DNA of 64,000 nucleotides from Symsagittifera roscoffensis (lineage: Eukaryota > Xenacoelomorpha > Acoela > Convolutidae). This document shows, piece by piece, positions 8,973-18,457 of the stretch (position 1 is its first letter; every line of letters begins with the position of its first letter). The stretch is from assembly GCF_963678635.1 (NCBI RefSeq), contig NC_087062.1, positions 8,730,193 to 8,794,192 of the forward strand, in the 5' to 3' direction. A model generated the notes under the pieces. The model was given only the letters and a program-made list of their open reading frames with translations, did no database searches and was not told the DNA's origin. A program made the translations under genes and the position numbers.

Positions 8973-9370
8973 TCTATTCTTTCAAGTTTGATTTGATTCG
9001 ATTCGATATTTGACTCAAGTGAGTTTTTAAATGATCAATCAGGATCTAGAAAAGAAGTCACAAATATCACACTTGTCTGTTTCACCTTAACATAAATTGT
9101 TAAAATTTGCTTAAAAACAGTTCAGATAAAAAGATATTTATCCTAAAATTTATTAAAATCAATTGGTTTCTAAAATTTTGGAATTCGACCTAAGATTGGA
9201 CAGTCCAAACTTTGGATCTATTCCCAAAATCGTCATTTAGTTGTTCATGGTCACTAACCCCTACTTACCCATGATCTTAATAACCTAACACTTAACATAA
9301 CATAACATAACACACATATCACCTATTACATACAACTTAGTCTTTGGCCTAACACTCTCTCGCACATCAC
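8973..9370 (-). other. AT-rich spacer between the Pol block and the accessory block
   Basis: No ORF spans this 400-bp stretch, and it is far more AT-rich than its flanks. On the minus strand it contains an AATAAA (plus-strand 9,149-9,154), which could end a Pol transcript. Further on is a pyrimidine tract ending in TTTTCTAG (plus-strand 9,046-9,053), a plausible splice acceptor about 75 bases upstream of the next ATG. A short TAACA tandem lies at 9,293-9,312. I find no LTR-like termini or duplicate of these bases elsewhere in the window. Confidence 0.5.
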
Positions 9371-10357
9371 TCAGCCTATACTTAAGTAATATTTCTTATG
9401 TAGATATACTTGTATGTTCGTATCAGAGAATATCACGTGTACAAGCGCGTACAATTCCCGAGGATGCAGTCTTCCTCTGTTTGGATCGTACACTGGAAGC
9501 GAGAGCTCCTTCACGTCCATTTCGACAAGGAAGTCCCTCAGCCTCGTCAAAGACAAGACTAGGTTCTCTGGGTCCACGTGCTGCTTCTCCGTCGCCCTCG
9601 TTACCAAGAAGCACAAGTATTTTCCCGGTATCTGCGACGTCGCCGGAAGTAAGGCTGCCATGCCCCCTATCCCTGGTCTTTGCTTCCAAAGGAATTCCAC
9701 GTTTTTGTATTCTCTCTTAAAATCTGCCGCTAACGCTGTCTTAAAACTCATGTCTGCGGTGATTGCTATCGCACATGTTCTGTTTGTGAGTATGAAATCA
9801 CTGTCTGTGACTATTATGTTACTTGAATATTCATTTGGTAAGTTAAAATATGACTCAACTACCCTGCCTATGTCAGGTTTCTTAGGCTCTTCGCCTGTTT
9901 CTGCTTCTAAGTCTCCTGTTTCTCTTGCTATTCTTAATTTTTTTATTATCAAGTTTTCAGTGTTGGTAAGTCCTACCCCCACTCCCCGGACAAAAACATC
10001 CATCGACGTCCCCGTCGATCGCATACCGGGTATCAAGTCAAGGTTAGAAGCTGGGATGAGTAGTCGTCCTTCCTGGGCAGCCCAGGAAGGATCCTCTCGT
10101 TCGGTCTTGATGTATTTCATGCTTTCACGATCTACGTCTTGGATCGTGACACTGGTCTCCTCAGGATCCGAGGTCGTTTCATTCAGCCACTCTAAGACAC
10201 GCAGGTTCGTCAAGTCTTGTTCATGAGACTGCTGTTGCTCGTCGTCGAATTCTACCTCGGGTTTTGACCAGTCGTCAACCCACTCATCGTCGTGATCATC
10301 GACTATGTCAATGTCTTCTGACACAGTTATTTCCTTAAGACCCACTACTTCCTCCAC
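9371..10357 (-). CDS. macro-domain protein of the retroelement (328 aa)
   Basis: Residues about 1-110 are acidic. Residues about 170-328 read as a macro (ADP-ribose-binding) domain. A strand-rich start (SSNIIVTDSDFI) is followed by ITADMSFKTALAADFKREY, then PGIGG, KYLCFLVTRATEK, LTRLRDFLVEMDVKELSLPVYD and a terminal FSDTNIQVYLHK. The pattern is closest to the TARG1/OARD1-like macro group, although the usual glycine-rich ligand loop is altered to KTALAADF. Macro domains bind or remove ADP-ribose, so a role against host ADP-ribosylation is possible but inferred. The first codon is GTG with an open frame upstream, so no independent start is evident and the protein was probably part of the Pol polyprotein. 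Confidence 0.72.
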   Translation of the reverse strand: MEEVVGLKEITVSEDIDIVDDHDDEWVDDWSKPEVEFDDEQQQSHEQDLTNLRVLEWLNETTSDPEETSVTIQDVDRESMKYIKTEREDPSWAAQEGRLLIPASNLDLIPGMRSTGTSMDVFVRGVGVGLTNTENLIIKKLRIARETGDLEAETGEEPKKPDIGRVVESYFNLPNEYSSNIIVTDSDFILTNRTCAIAITADMSFKTALAADFKREYKNVEFLWKQRPGIGGMAALLPATSQIPGKYLCFLVTRATEKQHVDPENLVLSLTRLRDFLVEMDVKELSLPVYDPNRGRLHPRELYALVHVIFSDTNIQVYLHKKYYLSIG

Positions 10358-10713
10358 TATCTCCTTGCGTAGGGTAAGGTTTCATCGTCCGCTTCGATCT
10401 GTTCGTTTGGATCCAGGTCCAGCGGTGTATCCGTACCTTCCTCTACGACTTCGTTTCCATCGTTCTTCTCCCTGGTGCCTTTTTCGTTGACCTCACAAGC
10501 AGGATTCATCATTAGATAATCCCCTTCTTCCATGTCTGCAGGTATACACCAGTCTTCTGTCGATGGATTGTGTGGCTTGATGTTCTCGTAACGGGCGGCT
10601 CGGCCAGTACTCATGCGTCCCTCCTGATGCACCTCTGTAATCATGAAGGGTCCCCTCCATTTTTTTAGGAGCTTTTTGTCCCTTTCGGTGGTATAACGTT
10701 CTGGAATACCCAT
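10357..10713 (-). CDS. integrase C-terminal GPY/F-like continuation plus acidic tail (118 aa)
   Basis: The motif KKWRGPFMITEV near residue 19 matches the GPY/F module found at the end of many gypsy integrases. It directly continues the preceding ORF after a one-base shift, so the ATG at 10,713 is likely not a real start and the first residues are out-of-frame shadow. The remainder is acidic and ends at a TAG (10,357-10,359). Another frame (the macro-domain ORF) takes over at the same place and is open upstream without a methionine, which points to a second small indel. I read this as a fragment of one integrase/macro polyprotein. Confidence 0.7.
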   Translation of the reverse strand: MGIPERYTTERDKKLLKKWRGPFMITEVHQEGRMSTGRAARYENIKPHNPSTEDWCIPADMEEGDYLMMNPACEVNEKGTREKNDGNEVVEEGTDTPLDLDPNEQIEADDETLPYARR

Positions 10714-12284
10714 ACGTAGTCTCCCACCGAGTAAGCCTTTGCACCAGCTGCTTTCTTGTCGAATCTTTTCCTCTGCCTTGCCTGTGCCTGCTGAGTGTTT
10801 CGTCTACACAAATCGTTCAGCTCCTGTTGGCGTCTGATCACATCCCTCACGTAGACTTGTGGGGACGTTTTCTTTCCCTCATATTCTGGGTAGAAGAAGG
10901 TTAAGGGTAAAGACTTTTCGTGTCCAGTTAGCATCATGTGTGGACCGACTCCAGTGGTGGAGTGTTGCGTGCTATTATATGCTCCCATCACCTGTGGAAG
11001 GTATCTGTCCCAATCGGTCATGTACCTGGAACTATATACTCTCAGCATCGACACTAACGTCCTGTTCTGTCTTTCCACTACGCCATTCGTCTGAGGGTGG
11101 TATGTCGTGGAGTGAGCCTGAGCGACCTGTGAGCGTCTCATAAGCTCTTTCGTAAGCTCTCCTACGAAAGCTGTTCCATTATCCGATTGAAACGTCATCG
11201 GACAACCATGTCTTGCTATCCACGTATTGATCAGGTGGTCGCATGCCTCTTCCGCCGAGGCAGTTATGCAGGGCACGGCCTCTGCATACTTCGTAAAATG
11301 ATCTATCATGACCAGCACCTGATTGTAACCATTGTCTGTCATGCATATCTTTTGGTGATCTATTTGCACCACCTCGTTGAATTCAGACGACTCGATCGAT
11401 TGTAAAGGAAACCGCAACTTCTTTGGATCCTTGACCTGTTGGCATGACAGACATGCTGTTACCCATTTCTCGCATGCCTTTTTCATCCCAGGCCACTCAA
11501 AGCGCTTCAGTATCCTCTGATATACTTTGTCGATCCCCTGATGGCCCATCTGATCATGTGACCTGAATAATAGTTCTGTCTGATAGAGTTGCGGTAACAC
11601 TATCGCGTTATACTTGTATAGGACTCTGTCTTCCTCCCTTCTTTTGCAAGCCACGATCCCGTCCTTGTTCAAATATAACCTCCCTTCCTTCTGCATGAAG
11701 TATTGTCTCAGGATGCGATAACTATCTTCCTCGAGGTCCCCTTTATCCGGAGAACCATTCTCGATCCACCTTTTCAGGTTGCTTGTCATGCGATCATTTC
11801 TCTGCGCTCTTAGAAGGTCCGAGAGTCTGTATCTCGCCTTCAAGTATGTCTTCATGACTCTCATCTGACTATTCAGCTCGTTGGGCTGATGTGTGTCTTC
11901 TTCCATCTTAACGCACCAAATCTTCGCCAACGGTTGTGTCTCTTGTTCAAACGGCTGAAGATCAGTCCTGACTACCTCTTTCTGCGGCAACAGGCTTATC
12001 GAACGTTTCGATACCGCTATCGTCTCTAAGTCATCCGCTGCGTTGTCAAAGACTCTTTCGCTTGGTATTAGGTAGCGATCACTGTCAGGATCCTGGTACA
12101 CCTCTCTGTCCAGTTCCCTTGCCCGAGTTTCCACTAGTAGCGTGTGTATTGCCAGTTCTGATCCCGAGCTCGAATTCCTGTCTGAATAGGTTTCCATTCC
12201 TGAGCTTCCTGAATTATCATCCGTCGAAGAGGTTGTGCTGGAGACTGCACTCTCCTCCAGATCATGTCTGTGCTTTCTTTGCAT
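10665..12284 (-). CDS. retroelement integrase (539 aa, C-terminus frameshifted)
   Basis: The first 150 residues are acidic and serine-rich. An HHCC zinc-binding domain follows (HDQMGHQ, then CLSCQQ) around residues 230-290. The catalytic core carries aspartates in QIDHQ (about 305) and QSDNG (about 368), and glutamate in NGVVERQ (about 404). The second D and the E are exactly 35 residues apart (DD35E). The ATG at 12,284 directly follows an in-frame TGA, and the frame is also open upstream of that stop. The C-terminus breaks off where a GPY/F-type domain begins. That domain continues in another frame at 10,665-10,713, consistent with loss of one base in an A-run near 10,675. Integrase function would be lost without the missing C-terminal domain. 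Confidence 0.92.
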   Translation of the reverse strand: MQRKHRHDLEESAVSSTTSSTDDNSGSSGMETYSDRNSSSGSELAIHTLLVETRARELDREVYQDPDSDRYLIPSERVFDNAADDLETIAVSKRSISLLPQKEVVRTDLQPFEQETQPLAKIWCVKMEEDTHQPNELNSQMRVMKTYLKARYRLSDLLRAQRNDRMTSNLKRWIENGSPDKGDLEEDSYRILRQYFMQKEGRLYLNKDGIVACKRREEDRVLYKYNAIVLPQLYQTELLFRSHDQMGHQGIDKVYQRILKRFEWPGMKKACEKWVTACLSCQQVKDPKKLRFPLQSIESSEFNEVVQIDHQKICMTDNGYNQVLVMIDHFTKYAEAVPCITASAEEACDHLINTWIARHGCPMTFQSDNGTAFVGELTKELMRRSQVAQAHSTTYHPQTNGVVERQNRTLVSMLRVYSSRYMTDWDRYLPQVMGAYNSTQHSTTGVGPHMMLTGHEKSLPLTFFYPEYEGKKTSPQVYVRDVIRRQQELNDLCRRNTQQAQARQRKRFDKKAAGAKAYSVGDYVWVFQNVIPPKGTKSS

Positions 12285-12349
12285 TCATCTGAACTCCCCT
12301 GACAAAACCTTTTGCTCTAGGTCCTGTTTCTCATCAGGAATTTCCTCGT

Positions 12350-15300
12350 CTATCTCAGACTCCCCGGACAAATTTCCTTGTCCCGGGTGTTGATCTTGGT
12401 TGATCTTGATCTTGGTGATCGCTGGTTCTTCTCATCATCCGTCTCCCCGGACAAATAGTCCTGCAGCAGATTTTGTTCTACCTCTTCACCCTCTTTATCC
12501 CGGTCCACAAAGGTGACGGTTTTCTTTCGCTTGCTGCTCCCCTGTTCTTTCTGTCCGTAAGATGTACTGGTTAAAATCTCTTGGGGTATTGAGGATACTA
12601 ATTGTTGAACTATTGTCCTACAATCCCTCTCGTTCTCTTCGTGCTGTCGTCTGGACGGCATGATCTTCACCTTCTCACTGACTGTTAGCGATGCCACTGC
12701 TGCTGTCCACTCGGGGTCATCTCTGGTCACTTCTCTTTCTAACAATCCACCCAGCATCCGCATCACTTGTGGTGTGACTTGCACCGTTTTATCCAATAAT
12801 GAGAGGCTGTTTATATTCATGCGAGAGAGTTCTTGCTGGACCAGGTTCGAGCGCAGCAACAAATTTAAGGGGACTGGGTCCTCCTTGGACAGGATCTTTA
12901 TCTCGGCTGCTTTCTCTACAGGTAACTCAGGGTGCCCTGGAATTGGATGTCCAGACTTATCCAACCATCTCGTTAAGGGAAGCGCTTCATAAGTTTCTTT
13001 GTCCAGAAACGAGAATCCCTCCTTTATTTCCGCCTGATTGGCCTGCTTCTGCTCCAATCTTTCATAGAACTCAGTTTTCTTGCTGAGGCTGTCAGCATTC
13101 TGGTGTTTATCACGCATCCTATGTTCGATTATCATATGATAGCCATCCAGTCTTACTATCCATCTACCAATATAACTCTGATCCATCGAGTAGGTCTTCA
13201 ACCAGGATAACGCTCTGTTGTCCACGCGTAACTTGAAGGGAGCGCTCCCCAAGTATGCACGGTACTTCTCCACGAAGGTGACTACTGCAAACATTTCTGC
13301 TTTTGGTGCGCCATATTTCATCTCTGTGTCACTCAAGACTTTGCTGCCGTATGCAATGGGACGGAGAACTGTTCTTCCGTTCCATTCTTGCTCTTGATGC
13401 AAGATTCCTGAGATGGCCACCACCGATGCGTCTGTGTCGAGAACATACATGCCCTTTTCTGTAGGCATGCCCAGCACTGGCGCTTCGCACAGTTCCCGCT
13501 TTATGTTCTCGAAAGCAACCTGTGCCTCATCGTTCCATTCGAACTTCTTCCCTTTGTTGCGCATCAGCTTCTGCATCGGGTACACCTTGTCCGCATATCC
13601 TTTTATGAATTCTCGGTAGTAATTGGCAAACCCTAGGAAGCTCAGGAGCTGCGTGTCCGTTCTGGGGGCTTTCCATGTCAACACTGCTTCCACTGCTTCC
13701 GGGTCTGGCCTCACACCATGCCTATCCACCATTCTTCCTAGGTACTTAATCGAGTCCCTAAGGATTTCACATTTCGATGGTTTGCACTTTAATCCTGCTC
13801 TTTTCATGCATCCAAAGACCTCATCGAGCCTATCAATGTGGTCTTCCAGGGTCGGTGTCGCTATGACTACGTCATCCACGTAACACATCACGAGATTCCC
13901 GTACTTCTTGGTCACTCTCGTCAAAGCCTGAGCCATCAGTCTTTGAAAAGTGGCCGTTGCATTGCACAAGCCGAAGGGCATTCTCTTCCACTGATACAAT
14001 CCCAATTCGCACGCGAATCCGGTTTTCTCTCTGTCCTTCTTCCGCAGAGGGAACTGCCAGAAGGCAGAACCTAAGTCCAATGTGGTGAAGAACTTGGCAT
14101 CACCAAGCTTAGATAGGCTCTCGTCTATTCGCGGTATCGGGTATGCATCTTTTATTGTTACCGCGTTCAAGTAACGAAAGTTGCAACAAAATCTAAGCTG
14201 CCCCCCTTTCTTTTTCGCCATTACTACCCCGCAAGCCCATGGCGATTTCGAGGGTTCTATCATGTCGTATTCAAGCAACATTTCTATTTCCGCTCGGCAC
14301 GCTTCCGATTTGTTTGGCGTCATTCGCCTTGCGCCTTCCCTATGGGGAACGGCGCCTTCTTCTAGTTCGATTTCGTGTTCGACGAAATTACAGCAACCAA
14401 TATCCGCCTTATGTTTTGAAAATACATCTGCGTTCCGATTTAGGAGGTCCCGCAATTTTTCGAAATCTCCCTCACCTATTTTCCCTTTTAAATGTTCTGT
14501 CTCTGGCGAAACCGGTTTGTCAGATTCTAGTTCATATGACGAGGGGCGTTCCGGAAAATTCGAGCAGCTTGATAAGCCGTCGTCCTTTTCGGATTTCATT
14601 GAAAAAAATTTGTGAATAGATTTTAATTCATTAATCCTCTTTAAAATTTTATCTTTATTGGCATGATAAGGACAGTCTTTCACACTATATTTCTTCAAGT
14701 TTTGTGTCTCCTCATAGTCGGTCCTCATCGGCAAAGCGTAGCCAAGCTTCTTTCCACGCTGGATTGAAACCGTGGTGTCCAGTGTGTTCAACAACACACT
14801 GACACACAGTCCGTTTCTCGTTACCGAGAAGCTCCGGCCTAAAATTACCGAACTCTGACTATTTGGATTCGGTACTAAGCAAACCTGTTTACTATCACTT
14901 AACGAATTCAAATTTCTCATTCTAAAAATTGCTACCACAGCTTGTCCTGGTTGTAATTTTACTTTTCTATCCAAGAAAATTGGTACCTTGTTTTCGTCTG
15001 TTATTATCCTATTAATTGGTCTCTTAACATACTTTCGGTCCGGGTTTCTAATCCGTATCAGACCGTTGTTCAAGTCAATCATCACGTCAAAATTCCTGAC
15101 AAAATCTCTGCCCAAGATAAATTGGTCGGCGTCGTCCAGATTCTCTACCACCAGGAAGCTCATCCAAAGATCCCGTCCTCCCATGTGTAGGACCGTTATT
15201 GGTGTTCTTCCGGCCACGTAGATAGCTCCTCGATTGGCGGCGGCCAGGCGGAGATTCGTTGGAATTAGATCTTCCCGCGTGAAGCCCATTCTTTCCCAAG

Positions 15301-16882
15301 TTTTTATCGGCATCACACTCACTACCGCTCCTGTGTCCAGAAGCCCTGTGACTCCGAGTTTTGTTCCGTTGGTGTCGAGCAGATGTGCGGTCACATCTGC
15401 TTCATACCCAATGTGTACTGCGTCTTGTTCCATCATGGCGTCATGGCCTATCCTGCGGACCTTGAGTTCCTCTTCTCCCAAATAGATCTGCCACATTTGG
15501 TCATCATCTGTTGTTACATAAGTCCTGGTGTAGATACTGATTCCATCCACGTTCAGCATTACTTGATACGGCCCATAGACCTCTAGGTGGCGTCCATGAA
15601 GTTTCTTCATGCGAGGGCCACCCGTCGTTAGTAGTGCTCGCACAGCTCTTGACTCGGTGCGTGGCTCCACCTGCCTCAGATAATCTGCATATGTGTCCAA
15701 ATGCATCAAAGTGAACTCGGATGGTTCACTCAGATTTCTGATCACCTGATGTCCAGCCACTGAGATTATCGACTGTATCTTGCTTCCTTGCGGCACCATG
15801 CCGAACCTCTGACCGGAGATCACATTAAGCTTCATGCTCAAACTGCTTGGTGCTTTAGTTTCCTCGAACTCCGTTGCTTCGAAGGTATTCACTTGCTCCT
15901 GAAGTTTTTCATTCTCCAGTTCAAGTTTCACTTTTTGTTCGATCTCTTTCGTTACTAGTTCCTGCTGCACTCTATTTAGAGCATCCCTCGCGGCTGCCTT
16001 ATAATCGATCTTGAAGTCGTGAGCCGCAGTTGCTGGTTCCGGCTCACGTGCCTCCTCTGTTACCGCTTGCATTTTCTTTGCCGCCAGCTCTTGAGGTTTA
16101 TCCTTTCTGCGTGCCTCTGCTTCACTGAAAAGTCGAGTCTTGCTGGCTTTCACTCCTGACAAAGCTTCTTCATGTCTTGGATGCTTAATGTCTGCCACTG
16201 CATCCCAGAATTGCGGACAATCTGATTTAAAATGACCTTCCAAGTTGCAAAAGAAACACCTCGGGCCAAATTTCGCAATTACTCCTCTCATGAAATCCTC
16301 ATGGTCCAACTCTGATGCATCTTCGTCCTCGAGGCTAAAGCCTATTGCTTTCATGCCTTGTTTGTAAGCTGGGCATGCTGACACATGATGGTCCGTTGAA
16401 CTGCAATTAGCACAAGAGCGTCTCTTGTCCATATCATCCCTCGGTTTGTACCAATTGTTCCCTTGATTTGCTGGTCCGTTGTTAAAATTGCCATAATTGT
16501 TCTTGTAATATCCAGATCTCGAAGGAGGTTTCAACAAAAGATACTCTTTTGATTTGAGCCTCAACTCCTCCGGTGTTGGCGCATTGGTTGATAGTGGTGT
16601 GTAATGCGTTGCTACCATCGTACGAAGTTCATCATTCTTCACACCATCGATAAATTTCGAGGCTACGGCCAAGTTTATCCTTCGGTTTGACTCGTCCGGT
16701 TGGCTGCGTCTCCTCAGCATTTCCAAATCATCGAGAAACTTGTCTATCGTTTCATCTTCTCGTTGCCTCCGTTTCTTGAAGCGCATCATCGCCTGGTGCC
16801 CCTGCACCCCTGATCCAAAACGGTTTAACAAGATTTCGAAGATTTTCTCAGCAGTGTCACGTTGATATTGCTTCTTGGCCAT
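12350..16882 (-). CDS. Gag-Pro-Pol: capsid/zinc knuckles, aspartic protease, RT, RNase H (1510 aa)
   Basis: Residues 1-120 continue the Gag capsid. Two CCHC knuckles follow (CANCSSTDHHVSAC near residue 156 and CFFCNLEGHFKSDC near 208). Next comes a coiled-coil linker, then a retropepsin with the DTGA active-site motif near residue 515 and an ILGRDF motif near 590. The RT spans about 850-1050, with PWACGVVMAKKKGG, LDLGSAFWQ, MPFGLCNATATFQ and the catalytic YVDD near 1002. RNase H follows, with DTDAS near 1150 and DNRALSWL near 1222. The C-terminal 200 residues are charged and unassigned. Family and order are those of Ty3/gypsy Pol, and all the catalytic motifs listed are present. The integrase is in a different frame downstream, so a frameshift near 12,300-12,450 probably separates it from this ORF. 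Confidence 0.93.
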   Translation of the reverse strand: MAKKQYQRDTAEKIFEILLNRFGSGVQGHQAMMRFKKRRQREDETIDKFLDDLEMLRRRSQPDESNRRINLAVASKFIDGVKNDELRTMVATHYTPLSTNAPTPEELRLKSKEYLLLKPPSRSGYYKNNYGNFNNGPANQGNNWYKPRDDMDKRRSCANCSSTDHHVSACPAYKQGMKAIGFSLEDEDASELDHEDFMRGVIAKFGPRCFFCNLEGHFKSDCPQFWDAVADIKHPRHEEALSGVKASKTRLFSEAEARRKDKPQELAAKKMQAVTEEAREPEPATAAHDFKIDYKAAARDALNRVQQELVTKEIEQKVKLELENEKLQEQVNTFEATEFEETKAPSSLSMKLNVISGQRFGMVPQGSKIQSIISVAGHQVIRNLSEPSEFTLMHLDTYADYLRQVEPRTESRAVRALLTTGGPRMKKLHGRHLEVYGPYQVMLNVDGISIYTRTYVTTDDDQMWQIYLGEEELKVRRIGHDAMMEQDAVHIGYEADVTAHLLDTNGTKLGVTGLLDTGAVVSVMPIKTWERMGFTREDLIPTNLRLAAANRGAIYVAGRTPITVLHMGGRDLWMSFLVVENLDDADQFILGRDFVRNFDVMIDLNNGLIRIRNPDRKYVKRPINRIITDENKVPIFLDRKVKLQPGQAVVAIFRMRNLNSLSDSKQVCLVPNPNSQSSVILGRSFSVTRNGLCVSVLLNTLDTTVSIQRGKKLGYALPMRTDYEETQNLKKYSVKDCPYHANKDKILKRINELKSIHKFFSMKSEKDDGLSSCSNFPERPSSYELESDKPVSPETEHLKGKIGEGDFEKLRDLLNRNADVFSKHKADIGCCNFVEHEIELEEGAVPHREGARRMTPNKSEACRAEIEMLLEYDMIEPSKSPWACGVVMAKKKGGQLRFCCNFRYLNAVTIKDAYPIPRIDESLSKLGDAKFFTTLDLGSAFWQFPLRKKDREKTGFACELGLYQWKRMPFGLCNATATFQRLMAQALTRVTKKYGNLVMCYVDDVVIATPTLEDHIDRLDEVFGCMKRAGLKCKPSKCEILRDSIKYLGRMVDRHGVRPDPEAVEAVLTWKAPRTDTQLLSFLGFANYYREFIKGYADKVYPMQKLMRNKGKKFEWNDEAQVAFENIKRELCEAPVLGMPTEKGMYVLDTDASVVAISGILHQEQEWNGRTVLRPIAYGSKVLSDTEMKYGAPKAEMFAVVTFVEKYRAYLGSAPFKLRVDNRALSWLKTYSMDQSYIGRWIVRLDGYHMIIEHRMRDKHQNADSLSKKTEFYERLEQKQANQAEIKEGFSFLDKETYEALPLTRWLDKSGHPIPGHPELPVEKAAEIKILSKEDPVPLNLLLRSNLVQQELSRMNINSLSLLDKTVQVTPQVMRMLGGLLEREVTRDDPEWTAAVASLTVSEKVKIMPSRRQHEENERDCRTIVQQLVSSIPQEILTSTSYGQKEQGSSKRKKTVTFVDRDKEGEEVEQNLLQDYLSGETDDEKNQRSPRSRSTKINTRDKEICPGSLR

Positions 16883-16939
16883 GACACAGATCAGGGCTGT
16901 CCCTTCTAAGTTGCTGGTGAGCGCGCTGCATTCCTGTCT

Positions 16940-18400
16940 CTACGACAAGTCCTCTTCCTCGAAATGCAGCTTCATTACCTCTATCCAGGTATCAATACAG
17001 CCATCAGATTCGTCTTTGTAGCATCTTGGTTTCTTAAAGACTCTTCTGGACTTCTCACTGCGTTCATTGGTTCTGGATAACCTTGTCAGGAATGTCTCCA
17101 AAAATCTGTTTAGGGGTTCAAATGCTGTGGCCATTGCCGTAGCATCCCTTGAGTGTCCCGCCTGAGTGTCCTCACACCTCGTCAAAGGCTCTGTATGCGG
17201 TGCATCCCTGCAATCCGAATCGCCGTGAGTGTTTCCCTCTTGGCCTACATGACTCCTTTTCGGGCTTGCATGCCCCCTGTTGCCGGAATCACTTCTCCCA
17301 GTCGCATGTGTGCCTTGCGTTGGTCGTTCGTTAGAGGTTTGTCTGTTCCCCGTTGAACTTGCTCTACTGCTCGGGCCCCATGCTCCATTACCCCTTGTGG
17401 CATAGCCTGATGAACTGCCCCTGCCTCTAGTGGATCCGTACGTCTTCCTCTTTTGATGTTCATTGAAGTTCACCCTCGGTTCCCTGCTGGGACCTCCCGA
17501 GTTCGGTTCTCCTTCTTTTGGTCCACTCTTGCTGCTTAGTAGCCCGTCCAATCTATCCATGATAGCCTGAGTTCGCCGCTCCATCATCGCGTCTATCTTT
17601 GTGTCAAGAGTCCCAAGAGACTGCTCTTGTTGAATTCTTAACTTCTCCATGTCGTCTCTTAAGCGTAACTCTCGCTGTTCCGCCTCTCTTGTCATTCGCG
17701 ACAAGTTCCTCGCCATATGTTCGTCCGTTCTTTCTTTCAAGTGTTTTTCGCTCCTGCCAACTTCTTGTCTGTTGCGGTTTATTTCTTCCCGCAGACTCTC
17801 TCTTTCAATGTGGACTGCCCTTTCTAGTTCACTCATCCTTATTGACATCTGCTCGTTTTGTTCTCCTAAACTGTCCACTATGTTGTTTAAGGCTTCCTCT
17901 AGTGCTGCCCCGTTATCCACGAGTGGCGTCACTAGTGGTGGTGTAACCCTGTCGGTCCCTGGTAGCTTCGTGCTGGTCGAGATCCGGGCCTTAACTCTCT
18001 GCCTCGACGTCTTTTCATTATCTATTTCAGGATCCACTAACGCGTTGCCTAGCCCTCTGGTTCTACTCTCTCCAGTTTGTGGCTCTGAACTTGTCCTAAT
18101 CGCGAAGTCTTTTGACTGGCCCGTTGTGTTTGCCTCTTTGCTTATCGTTGTCACTACACCAAATTTGTCCATGGTTCCAGTCTCTCTTCCGACGTGGGCC
18201 TCATTTTCCTGGATCGAACTATTGAGGCTGACTTGAGATCCAAAGTCCCCTTGCTCCTCTTCATCCTCTTCCTCCTGGGATTCACCGTCGTTTCCTGCTC
18301 CTCCTCCCATGCTGAATGGAAAGATGTTTCCGAAGGTGTTCTTCATTCTTTCTGAGAATGATGATGACGTTGTTTGTTTCCCAGTTCCTCCTGCCATCAT
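16940..18400 (-). CDS. Gag protein, coiled-coil and N-terminal capsid part (486 aa)
   Basis: The ORF starts at a double ATG. Residues 1-160 are polar and low complexity. Residues about 165-285 are rich in E, R, Q and L with heptad-like spacing and should form a long coiled coil. Residues about 310-400 are rich in G, R and S and likely bind nucleic acid. The last 30 residues begin a retrotransposon Gag capsid fold with a tryptophan helix (DTWIEVMKLHF). The ORF then stops at a TAG (16,940-16,942). The same frame reads on for 19 codons into the ATG at 16,882, and that stretch looks like the continuation of the capsid helices. The TAG thus sits inside the capsid domain and is more likely a nonsense mutation or readthrough site than a gene end. 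Confidence 0.75.
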   Translation of the reverse strand: MMAGGTGKQTTSSSFSERMKNTFGNIFPFSMGGGAGNDGESQEEEDEEEQGDFGSQVSLNSSIQENEAHVGRETGTMDKFGVVTTISKEANTTGQSKDFAIRTSSEPQTGESRTRGLGNALVDPEIDNEKTSRQRVKARISTSTKLPGTDRVTPPLVTPLVDNGAALEEALNNIVDSLGEQNEQMSIRMSELERAVHIERESLREEINRNRQEVGRSEKHLKERTDEHMARNLSRMTREAEQRELRLRDDMEKLRIQQEQSLGTLDTKIDAMMERRTQAIMDRLDGLLSSKSGPKEGEPNSGGPSREPRVNFNEHQKRKTYGSTRGRGSSSGYATRGNGAWGPSSRASSTGNRQTSNERPTQGTHATGRSDSGNRGHASPKRSHVGQEGNTHGDSDCRDAPHTEPLTRCEDTQAGHSRDATAMATAFEPLNRFLETFLTRLSRTNERSEKSRRVFKKPRCYKDESDGCIDTWIEVMKLHFEEEDLS

Positions 18401-18457
18401 AGTGTTGTCTGTCGGAGATCTTCTAGTTGCCGCTACTTCAGTTGAGATGTCGGACAG

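Noticed and set aside
8973-9370. Internal LTR separating two gypsy elements
   Set aside because: No TG...CA ends, primer-binding site, polypurine tract or second copy could be identified. It remains a formal possibility.
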